The notes under the pieces: model-generated | Seen by the model: only the letters and a program-made list of their open reading frames with translations | Database searches by the model: none | Told to the model about the DNA's origin: nothing | Made by a program: the position numbers and the translations under genes | Assembly (NCBI GenBank): GCA_017475785.1 | Contig: JAFVEX010000116.1 | Coordinates: forward strand, 1 to 16,375 | Reading direction: 5' to 3' | DNA from: Eubacterium sp. | GTDB taxonomy: Bacteria; Bacillota_A; Clostridia; Lachnospirales; Lachnospiraceae | DNA length: 16,375 bases | Shown here: positions 1 to 6,979 of the stretch, one piece after another | How the letters are laid out: every line of letters starts with the position of its first letter | Numbering within the stretch: position 1 is the first letter of the stretch

Positions 1-339
1 AGCCTTCTTTGCAGCCGCGTCTACATTCGCGAAATGCTCCTGAATACGCGCATGCGTATCGAAGCTGTCAATTACATTAAACTTTGCCGCATACTTTGGT
101 GTCTGCACCGGCAGATCAGTCGCGCTTCCGCCGCAGACCATGAGCACATCGATTTTTCCGATCCACTCGTCAACCGCGTCTGCGTGGCAGACTGCGACAC
201 CCGGCGTCAGGATTTTGACGGTTTCCGGCGCGCGCCTGGTAAAGACCGCCACCAGCTCCATGTCCGGCGCCGCCTGGACAGCAAGCTCAACGCCGCGTCC
301 GAGGTTTCCGTATCCCATGATTCCAATTTTTGTAAGCAT
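1..339 (-). CDS. ddh: meso-diaminopimelate dehydrogenase, N-terminal part (runs off the left edge)
   Basis: Catalyses NADPH-dependent reductive amination of tetrahydrodipicolinate to meso-diaminopimelate, a one-step route to the lysine and peptidoglycan precursor, in the cytoplasm. The 113 visible residues begin MLTKIGIMGYGNLGRGVE, a Rossmann dinucleotide-binding start with the glycine pattern G-Y-G-N-L-G. They continue through the family-typical ELVAVFTRR strand (residues about 28-36) and a CGGSATDLP segment that lines the cofactor and substrate site. The start is set by ATG at 339 with AGGAGG at 349-354, nine bases upstream. The rest of the protein (the family is about 320-330 residues) lies outside the window. 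The next gene upstream on the same strand (glf) ends 114 bases away, so cotranscription is possible. Family identification is by recall of conserved segments; Gfo/Idh-type oxidoreductases share the fold but not this start. Confidence 0.88.
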   Translation of the reverse strand, partial: MLTKIGIMGYGNLGRGVELAVQAAPDMELVAVFTRRAPETVKILTPGVAVCHADAVDEWIGKIDVLMVCGGSATDLPVQTPKYAAKFNVIDSFDTHARIQEHFANVDAAAKKA

Positions 340-453
340 TCTCTGTTTCCTCCTGTATGTTTCTGATTGTTTCCCTGCTGCTCTGATCTGCGGCTCTCTC
401 CGGCTTTCTGCATCGCACCCGCAGCTCTCCGCATAATCTATTCCATGCACGCC

Positions 454-1572
454 TCACCACGCCAGCTCTTCTCCGGCCCGTTTCAGCGCTGCGGCGATTA
501 CCGCGTCCATGTCATAATACCGGTATTCTCCGAGCCGCCCGCCAAAAATCACCTGCTTTTCCCGGGCTGCCAGCTTTCGGTAAGCTTCGTAAAGCGCGCT
601 GTTTTTTTCGTCGTTGACCGGATAGTAAGGCTCATCTCCAGGCTTCCACTCCGAGCTGAACTCTCTGCTGATCACAGTTTTCGGAAGCTCATTTCCATCG
701 GCGTCTTTCCCGAATTCAAACCACTTGTGCTCGATGATGCGCGTCCAGGGCGTCTCGCGATCCGTATAATTCACCGCGGCATTTCCCTGAAAATTCGGCT
801 GATCCAGCACCTCTGTCTCAAAGCGCACAGACCGGTATTGCAGCGCGCCGAGGCAGTAATCGAAGTAAGCATCTACAGCACCCGTATAGACCACCCGGTC
901 CGCCAGCGCATTCAGCGCGTCTCTGTTCTCAAGATAATCTGTCTCCAGACGCACCTCAATGCCTTCGAGCATTCTCCCGACCATCCGCGTATAGCCGCCG
1001 ACAGGAATTCCCTGGTACAGCGCGTCAAAATAATTGTTGTCGAATGTCATCCGCACAGGAAGCCGCCGGATAATAAACGCGGGGAGTTCCCGGCAGGGGC
1101 GCCCCCACTGCTTCTCTGTGTAGCCTCTGACCAGTTTTTCGTAGAGATCTGTCCCCACGAGGCTGATCGCCTGTTCTTCCAGATTGCGCGGTTCGGTGAT
1201 GCCTGCTTCACGGCGCTGCTGCGCAATTTTTTCCGCTGCCTCCTCAGGCGTCACAACGCCCCACATCCTGTTAAACGTGTACATGTTAAACGGAAGGGAG
1301 TACAGCTCCCCGTGGTAATTTGCCACGGGCGAATTTGTGAAGCGGTTGAATTCCGCAAAACGATTTACGTAGTCCCAGACCGGTTTCAGATTCGTGTGAA
1401 AAATATGCGCGCCGTACCTGTGCACATGAATTCCTTCAATCTGCTCCGTATAAACATTTCCGCCAATATGCGGCCGCCTGTCGATCACAAGAACCGAGCG
1501 GCCGGCATCCGCTGCCTCACGCGCAAATACCGCGCCATACAGCCCCGCGCCGACAATTAAATAATCATACAT
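454..1572 (-). CDS. glf: UDP-galactopyranose mutase
   Basis: Flavoenzyme that interconverts UDP-galactopyranose and UDP-galactofuranose, supplying galactofuranose for surface polysaccharides; cytoplasmic. The 372-residue protein opens with an FAD-binding Rossmann motif (G-A-G-L-Y-G at residues 8-13) and a second-strand acidic end (V-I-D at 29-31). It has the family hallmark H-R-Y-G-A-H-I-F-H-T at 51-60. Further family segments include the SLPFNMYTFN stretch, the KQWGRP stretch and a C-terminal GGRLGEYRYYDMD near the FAD. Length fits the family. I chose ATG at 1572 because it begins directly with the flavin-binding strand and has purine-rich GGGAAAG before it. A GTG at 1587 would add five residues but has no ribosome site. 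It lies 93 bases downstream of the Nudix gene and is followed by ddh, consistent with an envelope-related operon. No galactofuranosyltransferase is visible. Confidence 0.95.
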   Translation of the reverse strand: MYDYLIVGAGLYGAVFAREAADAGRSVLVIDRRPHIGGNVYTEQIEGIHVHRYGAHIFHTNLKPVWDYVNRFAEFNRFTNSPVANYHGELYSLPFNMYTFNRMWGVVTPEEAAEKIAQQRREAGITEPRNLEEQAISLVGTDLYEKLVRGYTEKQWGRPCRELPAFIIRRLPVRMTFDNNYFDALYQGIPVGGYTRMVGRMLEGIEVRLETDYLENRDALNALADRVVYTGAVDAYFDYCLGALQYRSVRFETEVLDQPNFQGNAAVNYTDRETPWTRIIEHKWFEFGKDADGNELPKTVISREFSSEWKPGDEPYYPVNDEKNSALYEAYRKLAAREKQVIFGGRLGEYRYYDMDAVIAAALKRAGEELAW

Positions 1573-1665
1573 CTTTCCCGCACACACCTTAAATCCTGTT
1601 CGCTTTCATATACGGCTTCTACCCTCAGCACAGCTCCGGACTGCCTTGCGCAAGGCCGCGCCCCT

Positions 1666-2163
1666 TCAGGCATCTGATGCGTCATGGGACAGGGAAAACC
1701 GTTTCCCGTCCAGTGCCGCCGACACGAGATTCCCGGCTCCGTCATACACCAGCTTAAGCGAAAAGAACGGCCGGTTTTCCTCCAGAAGCCGGAAGAAGAT
1801 CCGGTCTCCTTCCCACAGCTCAAGACCGTCAATCTCAGATTTTTCGATCCAGACAAGCTCGCCCTCATCGCAGTCCGTCATTTCGCCGGTAAAGGCATCC
1901 GCCGTAAAAAGAGACATGTACTCCGTCACGCCGTCCCCGGAAACGAATGTGACGATTCCCCGGTACCTCCAGGACGTCAGCGTGAGACCAGTCTCCTCCT
2001 TCACTTCGCGGAGGAGGCACTCCTCGGGGCTCTCGTCAGCCTCAAAATGGCCGCCCACGCCGATCCACTTGTCTTTGTTGATATCATGTTCTTTCTTCAC
2101 ACGGTGCAGCATGAGATATTTCCCATCCTGCTCGATGTAGCATAATGTACTCAGACCGGTCAT
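1666..2163 (-). CDS. Nudix hydrolase, MutT/8-oxo-dGTP diphosphatase-like
   Basis: Hydrolyses a nucleoside diphosphate linked to another group, probably an oxidised nucleotide; the precise substrate cannot be read from sequence. The 165-residue protein carries a complete Nudix box at residues 38-60 (G-x5-E-x7-R-E-V-x-E-E-x-G-L), so the metal-binding glutamates are all present. The N-terminal strand LCYIEQDGKYLMLHR and the WIGVGGHFE segment resemble the Firmicutes MutT/YtkD-type 8-oxo-dGTP hydrolases. The start is ATG at 2163 because AAGGAG lies at 2170-2175 with six bases of spacing; an ATG eight codons further upstream lacks such a site. The gene sits 67 bases after the acetyltransferase on the same strand. 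Catalytic family is sure; the housekeeping (oxidised-dGTP cleaning) role is inference. Confidence 0.9.
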   Translation of the reverse strand: MTGLSTLCYIEQDGKYLMLHRVKKEHDINKDKWIGVGGHFEADESPEECLLREVKEETGLTLTSWRYRGIVTFVSGDGVTEYMSLFTADAFTGEMTDCDEGELVWIEKSEIDGLELWEGDRIFFRLLEENRPFFSLKLVYDGAGNLVSAALDGKRFSLSHDASDA

Positions 2164-2208
2164 CTTTTTCTCCTTCGGAGGGTACACAGCTCAATGTGAC
2201 AAACCTGG

Positions 2209-2226
2209 CCGGCATCCTGCCGCCGG
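2209..2226 (-). other. short hairpin just after the acetyltransferase stop
   Basis: CCGGC and GCCGG (2209-2213 and 2222-2226) form a five-pair GC-rich stem with an eight-base loop, five bases past the GNAT stop codon. No T run follows on the minus strand, so this is at best a weak terminator or an RNA-stabilising hairpin. Confidence 0.3.
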
Positions 2227-2230
2227 TACT

Positions 2231-2701
2231 TCACAAAACAAGCTCCATTCCCGTTTTCTGCACGCGGAGGCCGCACGCCTCGTAGAACCGCTTCGCGCTG
2301 TCATTCCCTTCCCAGACATTCAGCGTCACATTATAAAATCCGTTTTCCCTCGCGTAGGAAACCACATATTCATACAGCGTTCTGCCGATGTGCTTCCCGC
2401 GAAGTGTCTCGTCGACGCACAGATCGTCAATGTAAAGCGTCCTGATATCCGTGAGGATATTGTCATTGAGATGCTGCTGGATCACGCAGAAGGCGTATCC
2501 CATGACAACGTCCGCCTCGTCCGCCGCCACAAAAATCGGACGGCTGTCATCCTGAATGATCTCTGTAAGCTGTTCGTCGGTGTATTTTCTGCAGTTTCCC
2601 TTAAACAGATCCGGCCGCGCCCTGTGGTGCACGGTCAGAACCTGCTCCAGCAGCGCGTCGATCCGTGCCAGATCCCCGATCTTGGCCCTTCTGATGTTCA
2701 T
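2231..2701 (-). CDS. GNAT family N-acetyltransferase
   Basis: Transfers an acetyl group from acetyl-CoA to an unknown amine; cytoplasmic. The 156-residue protein is a single GNAT domain. The central strand D-D-L-C-V (93-97) leads into the acetyl-CoA pyrophosphate-binding loop R-G-K-H-I-G (101-106, the R/Q-x-x-G-x-G/A motif). Motif B, N-D-S-A-K-R-F-Y-E-A-C-G, lies at 133-144. The open frame continues upstream to 2830. I take ATG at 2701 because it starts the canonical first strand (MNIRRA) and has AAGGAG ten bases upstream; the added upstream residues look random. The stretch between this gene and fumC (2702-2849) has a short direct repeat GTCAGAT but no clear terminator or promoter. Substrate unknown: the family includes antibiotic, protein-N-terminal and polyamine acetyltransferases. 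Confidence 0.85.
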   Translation of the reverse strand: MNIRRAKIGDLARIDALLEQVLTVHHRARPDLFKGNCRKYTDEQLTEIIQDDSRPIFVAADEADVVMGYAFCVIQQHLNDNILTDIRTLYIDDLCVDETLRGKHIGRTLYEYVVSYARENGFYNVTLNVWEGNDSAKRFYEACGLRVQKTGMELVL

Positions 2702-2849
2702 GTTCGTCTTGCTCCTTTTCTTCAGTCTCCTGGAAGGTAATCGCAAAAAGTCAGATCTGTTGTCAGATTGCGCAAACCGATAGTTCAAAAATCTAGTCGA
2801 CAGGTTCCTGACGACGCGGATTCTTGCCATACAAACTCAAATCCGGTTC

Positions 2850-4214
2850 TCAGCACATCTCCTCGGGCCGCACCGCGGCGTCGAATTCCTCCCCTGTCAG
2901 GAACCCCAGCGCCACGCAGGCCTCCCGCAGGGATATGTTTTCACGATATGCCTTCAGCGATGTCTTCGCGGCATTTTCGTAGCCGATGATCGGGTTGAGC
3001 GTCGTCACCAGCATCAGCGAATTGTGCAGGTTCGCCGCCATCTGCTCCTCATTCGCCCGGATTCCCACAAGGCAGTGGTCGGTAAAGGACCGGATTCCAT
3101 CGGAAAGCAGCCGCACCGACTGCAGGAAGTTATAGGCAATTACCGGCATGAAGACATTCAGCTCAAAATTCCCCTGCGAAGCGGCAATTCCGATTGCCGC
3201 GTCGTTGCCCATCACCTGCACCGCAACCATGGTCATGGCTTCACACTGGGTCGGATTGACCTTGCCGGGCATAATCGAGCTGCCGGGCTCGTTCGCCGGA
3301 ATGGTGATTTCTGCCAACCCGCAGCGCGGCCCGCTGGCCAGCCAGCGGACGTCATTCGCGACCTTCATCATGTTGGCTGCCAATGCCTTCAGAGCGCCGT
3401 GCGCGAAGGTCACCGCATCCTTGGATGTCAGCGCGTGGAACTTATTCGGCTCCGTCACAAACGGCTTTCCGGTCAGCTCGGACACGGCCTTTGCGACCTC
3501 CGCGCCAAACTCCGCAGGCGCGTTGATCCCTGTGCCCACCGCGGTGCCTCCGAGCGCCAGCTGTGAGAGATGCGGCAGCGCAGACTCGATCAGGCGCCTG
3601 CCTTCCTCCAGCATTGCACGCCAGCCGCTGATTTCCTGGGAAAACGCGATCGGTGTCGCGTCCATGAGATGCGTCCTTCCGCTCTTAATCACGCCGGCAT
3701 GCTGCTCCTCAAGCGATTTGAGCACCTCCGCCGCGTGGTCGATCGCAGGAAAGAGCTGGGCTTCTATTTCCGTCACAGCCGCGATGTGGATCGCCGTGGG
3801 ATACGTGTCATTTGAGCTCTGTGACATATTAACCGTATCGTTCGGATGCAGCAGCTTCTCGCCCGCGATCTCATTTCCGCGGTTCGCGACGACTTCATTC
3901 ACATTCATGTTCGACTGCGTGCCGCTGCCGGTCTGCCACACTACGAGTGGAAAATTGCCCTCCAGCTTTCCGTCGAGAATCTCGTCGCAGACAGTGCTGA
4001 TCAGCTCCTGTCTCCGCGCGTCGAGCTTGCCGAGACGGCAGTTCGCGATTGCCGCAGCCTTCTTCAAAACAGCAAATGCCCGGATGATCTCAGAGGGCAT
4101 TTTCTCCGTGCCGATTTCAAAATTCTGATAGCTTCTCTGCGTCTGCGCGCCCCAGTAGACGTCCGCCGGCACACGCATCTCACCCATCGAATCATGTTCG
4201 ATTCTGTAGTCCAT
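2850..4214 (-). CDS. fumC: class II fumarate hydratase
   Basis: Reversible hydration of fumarate to malate by the iron-independent tetrameric enzyme; cytoplasm, TCA cycle or reductive branch. The 454 residues match the family length. Visible signatures: R-I-E-H-D-S-M-G-E near the N-terminus, the [10 protein letters not shown] substrate loop (95-104), S-Q-S-S-N-D-T (131-137), [10 protein letters not shown] (179-188) with the catalytic-region histidine 182, and the superfamily signature [10 protein letters not shown] (311-320) carrying the catalytic serine. The phrase A-S-G-P-R-C-G-L is typical of fumarase rather than aspartase. ATG at 4214 has AGGAGG at 4223-4228, eight bases upstream. It is the first gene of the left minus-strand run and has its own promoter candidate at 4296-4304. 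Aspartate ammonia-lyase is the main alternative but less likely. Confidence 0.95.
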   Translation of the reverse strand: MDYRIEHDSMGEMRVPADVYWGAQTQRSYQNFEIGTEKMPSEIIRAFAVLKKAAAIANCRLGKLDARRQELISTVCDEILDGKLEGNFPLVVWQTGSGTQSNMNVNEVVANRGNEIAGEKLLHPNDTVNMSQSSNDTYPTAIHIAAVTEIEAQLFPAIDHAAEVLKSLEEQHAGVIKSGRTHLMDATPIAFSQEISGWRAMLEEGRRLIESALPHLSQLALGGTAVGTGINAPAEFGAEVAKAVSELTGKPFVTEPNKFHALTSKDAVTFAHGALKALAANMMKVANDVRWLASGPRCGLAEITIPANEPGSSIMPGKVNPTQCEAMTMVAVQVMGNDAAIGIAASQGNFELNVFMPVIAYNFLQSVRLLSDGIRSFTDHCLVGIRANEEQMAANLHNSLMLVTTLNPIIGYENAAKTSLKAYRENISLREACVALGFLTGEEFDAAVRPEEMC

Positions 4215-4295
4215 AAAATGTTCCTCCTATAATTAAACCCTGATTAAATGCTTTACAGCTTTTTTAACAGGTTCTGGTACAAGCAGATCAAGCCT

Positions 4296-4304
4296 ATCAT
4301 ACCA
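4296..4304 (-). promoter_or_regulatory. extended -10 promoter candidate for fumC
   Basis: On the minus strand this reads TGG-TATGAT, an extended -10 (TGn) followed by a five-of-six -10 hexamer. No good -35 is visible at 17 bases. The predicted start at about 4289 would give a leader of about 75 bases before fumC. Confidence 0.45.
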
Positions 4305-4401
4305 CATAATTTCCACACGCAAAAGAGCGGCGAAAGAGTAATTTCTGGTCAGCTATTGCATGACAGGAAATACTTTGGAACAGAGTACTTTCCTATCACA
4401 C

Positions 4402-4437
4402 AAAAAAACTGCCGCACCGTGTTGGGCAACGGCAGTT
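4402..4437 (-). terminator. intrinsic terminator of the BMP-family gene
   Basis: Eight-pair stem AACTGCCG/CGGCAGTT (4407-4414 with 4430-4437) followed on the minus strand by a run of seven T (complement of 4402-4408). It lies 31 bases past the stop of the upstream lipoprotein gene and isolates it from fumC. Confidence 0.85.
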
Positions 4438-4468
4438 CGTCATATTTTCGAAACATTTCTTTAATATA

Positions 4469-5647
4469 TCAATTGGTGCTGTCCTGGGCTTCCCCGGCGT
4501 CAGCCTCGCTCTCGGATTCTGTCTGTACCGATGCATCTTCCTCCCCGGCTTCTTCCTCCTCCGTCTCGATTCCGGTAATCCGGCAGATAGCGATCTCATA
4601 TTTCTCGGGATTTTCCACCACGTCGCTGCTGGTCACTTCGATTTCTCCGCTTCCGATGGCTTCGGCAATTCTGTCCAGATCCTCCTGGGTAAACTGCTCG
4701 AACATATCATCGCGCAGCTTCATCGAGACGCCGCCGTCCGCCAGGCCAAAGACATTCTTCCGCCCGCCTTTGAGCGTCCCTTCATCCAGTCCCTTGAGCG
4801 CCAGCTGCACGACCGCGATATGATTGATTCCAGACGCCGCAATCGTGCTGGAAGAGTCCTCCAGCCGGTTCATATCCGCGGTAATCACTCTCCCGCCGTA
4901 CTGCCCGGCCGCCTCAGGCCCGACAAATTCAGGCCCGCTGCCGCAGACGCAGATCAGCTCACAGCCCTCCTCAAACCACTCTCCGATCTGGGAGACCAGC
5001 GTCGGGCTGATCGCGTTTGATGTCGTCAGGCGGTACCGGATGTCCACTTCTCCTTTGGTATACCCGAGCGCGGTGCCGGCCGCCTCAGCGCCCTGCACAA
5101 ACCCGGATCCATAGCGCCTGTCGTCACTTCCGGCGCTGCCCCCGAGAAAACCGATCTGCCGGTATCCTTCCATAACGGCGGCATAACCTGCCAGAAAGCC
5201 CGCTTCTTCGCGGTTAAAAACGATGCTGTAGGTATTTCCGCGGATCCGCGACTTTCCGCTGCCGCTGCCGTCCGTAGGAATTCCATCTATCAGAATAAAC
5301 TCGGTCTCTCTCTCCTGCTGCTGCAGATCGTACACTGCGTTGGCCATCTCGTCGCCGACGCAGACGATCACATCCGCCCCGTCCTCAATCGCGGACAGCA
5401 TGCCGCGGCGCGCGCCTGCCACCGTCGGGTCGTCCGGCGTATAAATCGTCGCCTCTTCACCGCTCTCCGTGGCGTAGGCCGATACACCCTGCCAGAGCTC
5501 CTGGCAGATTTCATAATATTCGCCGGTACTGGTATCTCCGACAAACGCGATGATCCTCGTGTCATTCCGGCTGCCGCAGCCGACGGGAACCGCGCAGAGC
5601 CCGGCCAGTAAAAACAGAGCAATTCGTTTTGATATGCTCTTACGCAT
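4469..5647 (-). CDS. BMP family substrate-binding lipoprotein (orphan)
   Basis: Probable extracytoplasmic binding protein of the BMP/PnrA type; known relatives bind nucleosides or act as Med-like regulators. The 392-residue protein has a basic N-terminus, a hydrophobic segment (residues 9-22) and a likely lipidated Cys24 in V-P-V-G-C, where proline at -3 is unusual for a lipobox. The first lobe strand is R-I-I-A-F-V-G-D. A typical BMP stretch follows around 150-195: F-N-R-E-E-A-G-F-L-A-G-Y-A-A and then I-G-F-L-G-G. The C-terminal 40 residues are an acidic low-complexity tail rich in Glu, Ser and Asp. ATG at 5647 has AGGGGAG upstream. No ABC ATPase or permease is adjacent, so it is an orphan here, and the ligand cannot be assigned. 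Expression may pass through an attenuating leader (5740-5829). Confidence 0.8.
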   Translation of the reverse strand: MRKSISKRIALFLLAGLCAVPVGCGSRNDTRIIAFVGDTSTGEYYEICQELWQGVSAYATESGEEATIYTPDDPTVAGARRGMLSAIEDGADVIVCVGDEMANAVYDLQQQERETEFILIDGIPTDGSGSGKSRIRGNTYSIVFNREEAGFLAGYAAVMEGYRQIGFLGGSAGSDDRRYGSGFVQGAEAAGTALGYTKGEVDIRYRLTTSNAISPTLVSQIGEWFEEGCELICVCGSGPEFVGPEAAGQYGGRVITADMNRLEDSSSTIAASGINHIAVVQLALKGLDEGTLKGGRKNVFGLADGGVSMKLRDDMFEQFTQEDLDRIAEAIGSGEIEVTSSDVVENPEKYEIAICRITGIETEEEEAGEEDASVQTESESEADAGEAQDSTN

Positions 5648-5739
5648 TTCCTGCTTCTCCCCTTAAATCTATCAGAAAACGACAGCAGAACTGCCGACTG
5701 TATGCGTGAATAATGTGCCTGAAAAATAATCCAAACGTT

Positions 5740-5762
5740 AAAAAAACTCCCATTCCGGGAGT
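5740..5762 (-). terminator. intrinsic terminator inside the leader of the BMP gene
   Basis: On the minus strand ACTCCC-GGAAT-GGGAGT forms a six-pair stem (5746-5751 with 5757-5762) followed directly by seven T. It lies between the TATAAT at 5836-5841 and the gene start at 5647, so transcripts from that promoter must read through it. Confidence 0.7.
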
Positions 5763-5764
5763 AA

Positions 5765-5829
5765 GGTTCACAAAGACACCACCGCAAAACGCCAGTTCCC
5801 CTATCCCGGCTTTTTCCAGTGATCCCCTC
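5765..5829 (-). ncRNA. structured leader RNA, candidate attenuator or riboswitch
   Basis: Minus-strand RNA expected between the predicted start (about 5829) and the leader terminator. A closing stem can form between 5819-5827 and 5765-5771 (GGAUCAC with GUGAACC, one A-A mismatch). Inside it, A-A-A-A-x-GCCGG (5806-5815) pairs with CUGGC-x-UUUU (5786-5795) around the ten-base loop 5796-5805. That loop contains GGGGA, which could pair with UCCC of the terminator arm, giving a possible switch. It matches no riboswitch class I can recall. A free small RNA of about 90 bases is an equally good reading. Confidence 0.45.
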
Positions 5830-5835
5830 GTTAAA

Positions 5836-5841
5836 ATTATA
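5836..5841 (-). promoter_or_regulatory. -10 element for the leader of the BMP gene
   Basis: Perfect TATAAT on the minus strand. The -35 region is poor (GGTTTT or GTTTTG at 16-17 bases), suggesting a weak or activator-assisted promoter. Predicted start is near 5829. Confidence 0.5.
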
Positions 5842-5884
5842 CTCCGTTTTCAGTATACAAAACCTAACATCCAAATGTAACCCC

Positions 5885-5903
5885 ATCAATGAAAAATATT
5901 GAT
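5885..5903. promoter_or_regulatory. inverted repeat, possible operator
   Basis: ATCAAT and ATTGAT, perfectly complementary, are separated by seven bases. They lie between the two divergent promoters, about 45 bases from each. The region is AT-rich, so chance is a real possibility. Confidence 0.3.
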
Positions 5904-5947
5904 TATGATTGTATTAAGTTTTTGTAACATTTAAGAACTGCCTTCTG

Positions 5948-5956
5948 TGCTATAAT
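5948..5956 (+). promoter_or_regulatory. extended -10 promoter of the EamA transporter gene
   Basis: TGC-TATAAT is a perfect extended -10 (TG, one base, TATAAT). No -35 is convincing. The usual seven-base distance puts +1 at 5963, the A of the start codon, implying a leaderless mRNA. Confidence 0.7.
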
Positions 5957-5962
5957 GCTCAC

Positions 5963-6913
5963 ATGAAAAAAGATTTCTGGACAAAAACACCTGTTGTTTT
6001 ATTGATGACCCTGATCTGCTGCACGCTCTGGGGCAGCGCCTTCCCCTGCGTCAAAACTGGTTACCGCCTGTTTTCCATCGCGTCTGAGGACATGGCCGGC
6101 CAGCTTCTGTTTGCCGGAGTGCGCTTCGCGATGGCGGGCGTCCTGGTGATCCTGTTCGGGAGCATCGGCGCGCACACTTTTCTGCGTCCCAAAAAAGAAT
6201 CTCTGCGGATGATCGCAGGGCTTTCGCTCGTGCAGACCGTCGGGCAGTACTTTTTCTTTTATATCGGTCTCGCGCACGCGTCCGGTGTCAGCGGCTCCAT
6301 CATTGAGGCGGCGTCCTCTTTTTTCGCGATCCTCGTAGCGGCGCTCATCTTCCGCACGGAAACCCTCAACTCACGGAAAATCATCGGCTGCCTGATCGGA
6401 TTCGCGGGCGTGCTGCTCATTCAGCTGCCGGGCAGCTCCCTTGATCTGCACATGCGTCTGAACGGCGAGGGCTTCGTCACCATATCCACCCTTATGTACG
6501 CTTTTTCCTCCTCCATGATCAAGCGCTTCTCTGCCAGAGAAGATACCGTTGTACTCAGCGGATATCAGTTTTTTGGCGGAGGCCTCGTGCTCGCCGCTGT
6601 CGGCGCGCTGATGGGCGGAAGGCTGACAGGCTTCACCCCGGCATCCACGGCACTCCTGCTGTATATGGCGCTGATCTCGGCGGTCGCCTACACGCTCTGG
6701 AGCATCCTGCTCAAATATAATCCGGTCAGCCGGAGCGCTATTTTTGGATTTATCAATCCCGTCATGGGCGTCCTGATGTCGGCCTTCTTCCTCGGAGAAC
6801 AGAATCAGGCCTTCAGCATCTATGGACTGCTGGCGCTGGCGCTGGTTTCGGTCGGGATCATCGTCGTAAACCGCCCGGGCGCCACTCTGTCCGTAAACCG
6901 CCCCCATACTTAA
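5963..6913 (+). CDS. EamA-type drug/metabolite transporter (DMT superfamily)
   Basis: Polytopic inner-membrane transporter of the ten-helix DMT superfamily; relatives export amino acids, metabolites or drugs, and the substrate here is unknown. The 316 residues show two tandem EamA repeats, roughly residues 14-150 and 165-300. Repeat 1 opens with L-W-G-S-A-F-P and carries the G-x-x-S-x-I-I-E-A pattern. Repeat 2 contains A-Y-T-L-W-S-I-L-L-K-Y-N-P-V-S and F-G-F-I-N-P-V-M-G, a family-typical second-repeat ending, then L-G-E-Q. Length fits the family. There is no Shine-Dalgarno before ATG 5963, and the -10 box ends only six bases upstream, pointing to leaderless translation. A later ATG (residue 15) also lacks a ribosome site and would cut into helix 1. 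The sensor kinase gene begins 66 bases downstream with no clear terminator between them. Confidence 0.9.
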   Translation: MKKDFWTKTPVVLLMTLICCTLWGSAFPCVKTGYRLFSIASEDMAGQLLFAGVRFAMAGVLVILFGSIGAHTFLRPKKESLRMIAGLSLVQTVGQYFFFYIGLAHASGVSGSIIEAASSFFAILVAALIFRTETLNSRKIIGCLIGFAGVLLIQLPGSSLDLHMRLNGEGFVTISTLMYAFSSSMIKRFSAREDTVVLSGYQFFGGGLVLAAVGALMGGRLTGFTPASTALLLYMALISAVAYTLWSILLKYNPVSRSAIFGFINPVMGVLMSAFFLGEQNQAFSIYGLLALALVSVGIIVVNRPGATLSVNRPHT

Positions 6914-6979
6914 AAAAGGGGCGTCGCGCTTTCCCAGACGAATATTCCTGAATTCCAGCAGCTTTGAAGGGTGACTCAC

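Larger units (their letters stand above)
5648..5962. other. divergent intergenic regulatory region
   Basis: This 315-base gene-free stretch separates the minus-strand BMP gene from the plus-strand EamA transporter. It holds a minus-strand promoter, a structured leader and a terminator for the former; an inverted repeat ATCAAT-N7-ATTGAT at 5885-5903; and an extended -10 promoter for the latter. No convincing short coding frame with a ribosome site was found. Confidence 0.7.

Noticed and set aside
367..1560. 397-codon plus-strand open frame opposite glf
   Set aside because: Composition is Arg/His-rich and unlike a real protein, with no ribosome site. The opposite strand encodes a clear UDP-galactopyranose mutase.
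2702..2830. Upstream extension of the acetyltransferase frame
   Set aside because: The added 43 residues are basic and featureless, while ATG 2701 has AAGGAG and begins the GNAT fold.
3148..4128. 326-codon plus-strand open frame opposite fumC
   Set aside because: It is a shadow of a highly conserved fumarase; no ribosome site and no recognisable motif.
5765..5884. 6S RNA
   Set aside because: A short stretch (UGCGGUGGUGUCU on the minus strand) recalls the 3' part of enterobacterial 6S RNA. However, the matching 5' half would pair only through many G-U pairs, the element would be too short, and a promoter lies inside it. The attenuator reading fits better; an Rfam search would decide.
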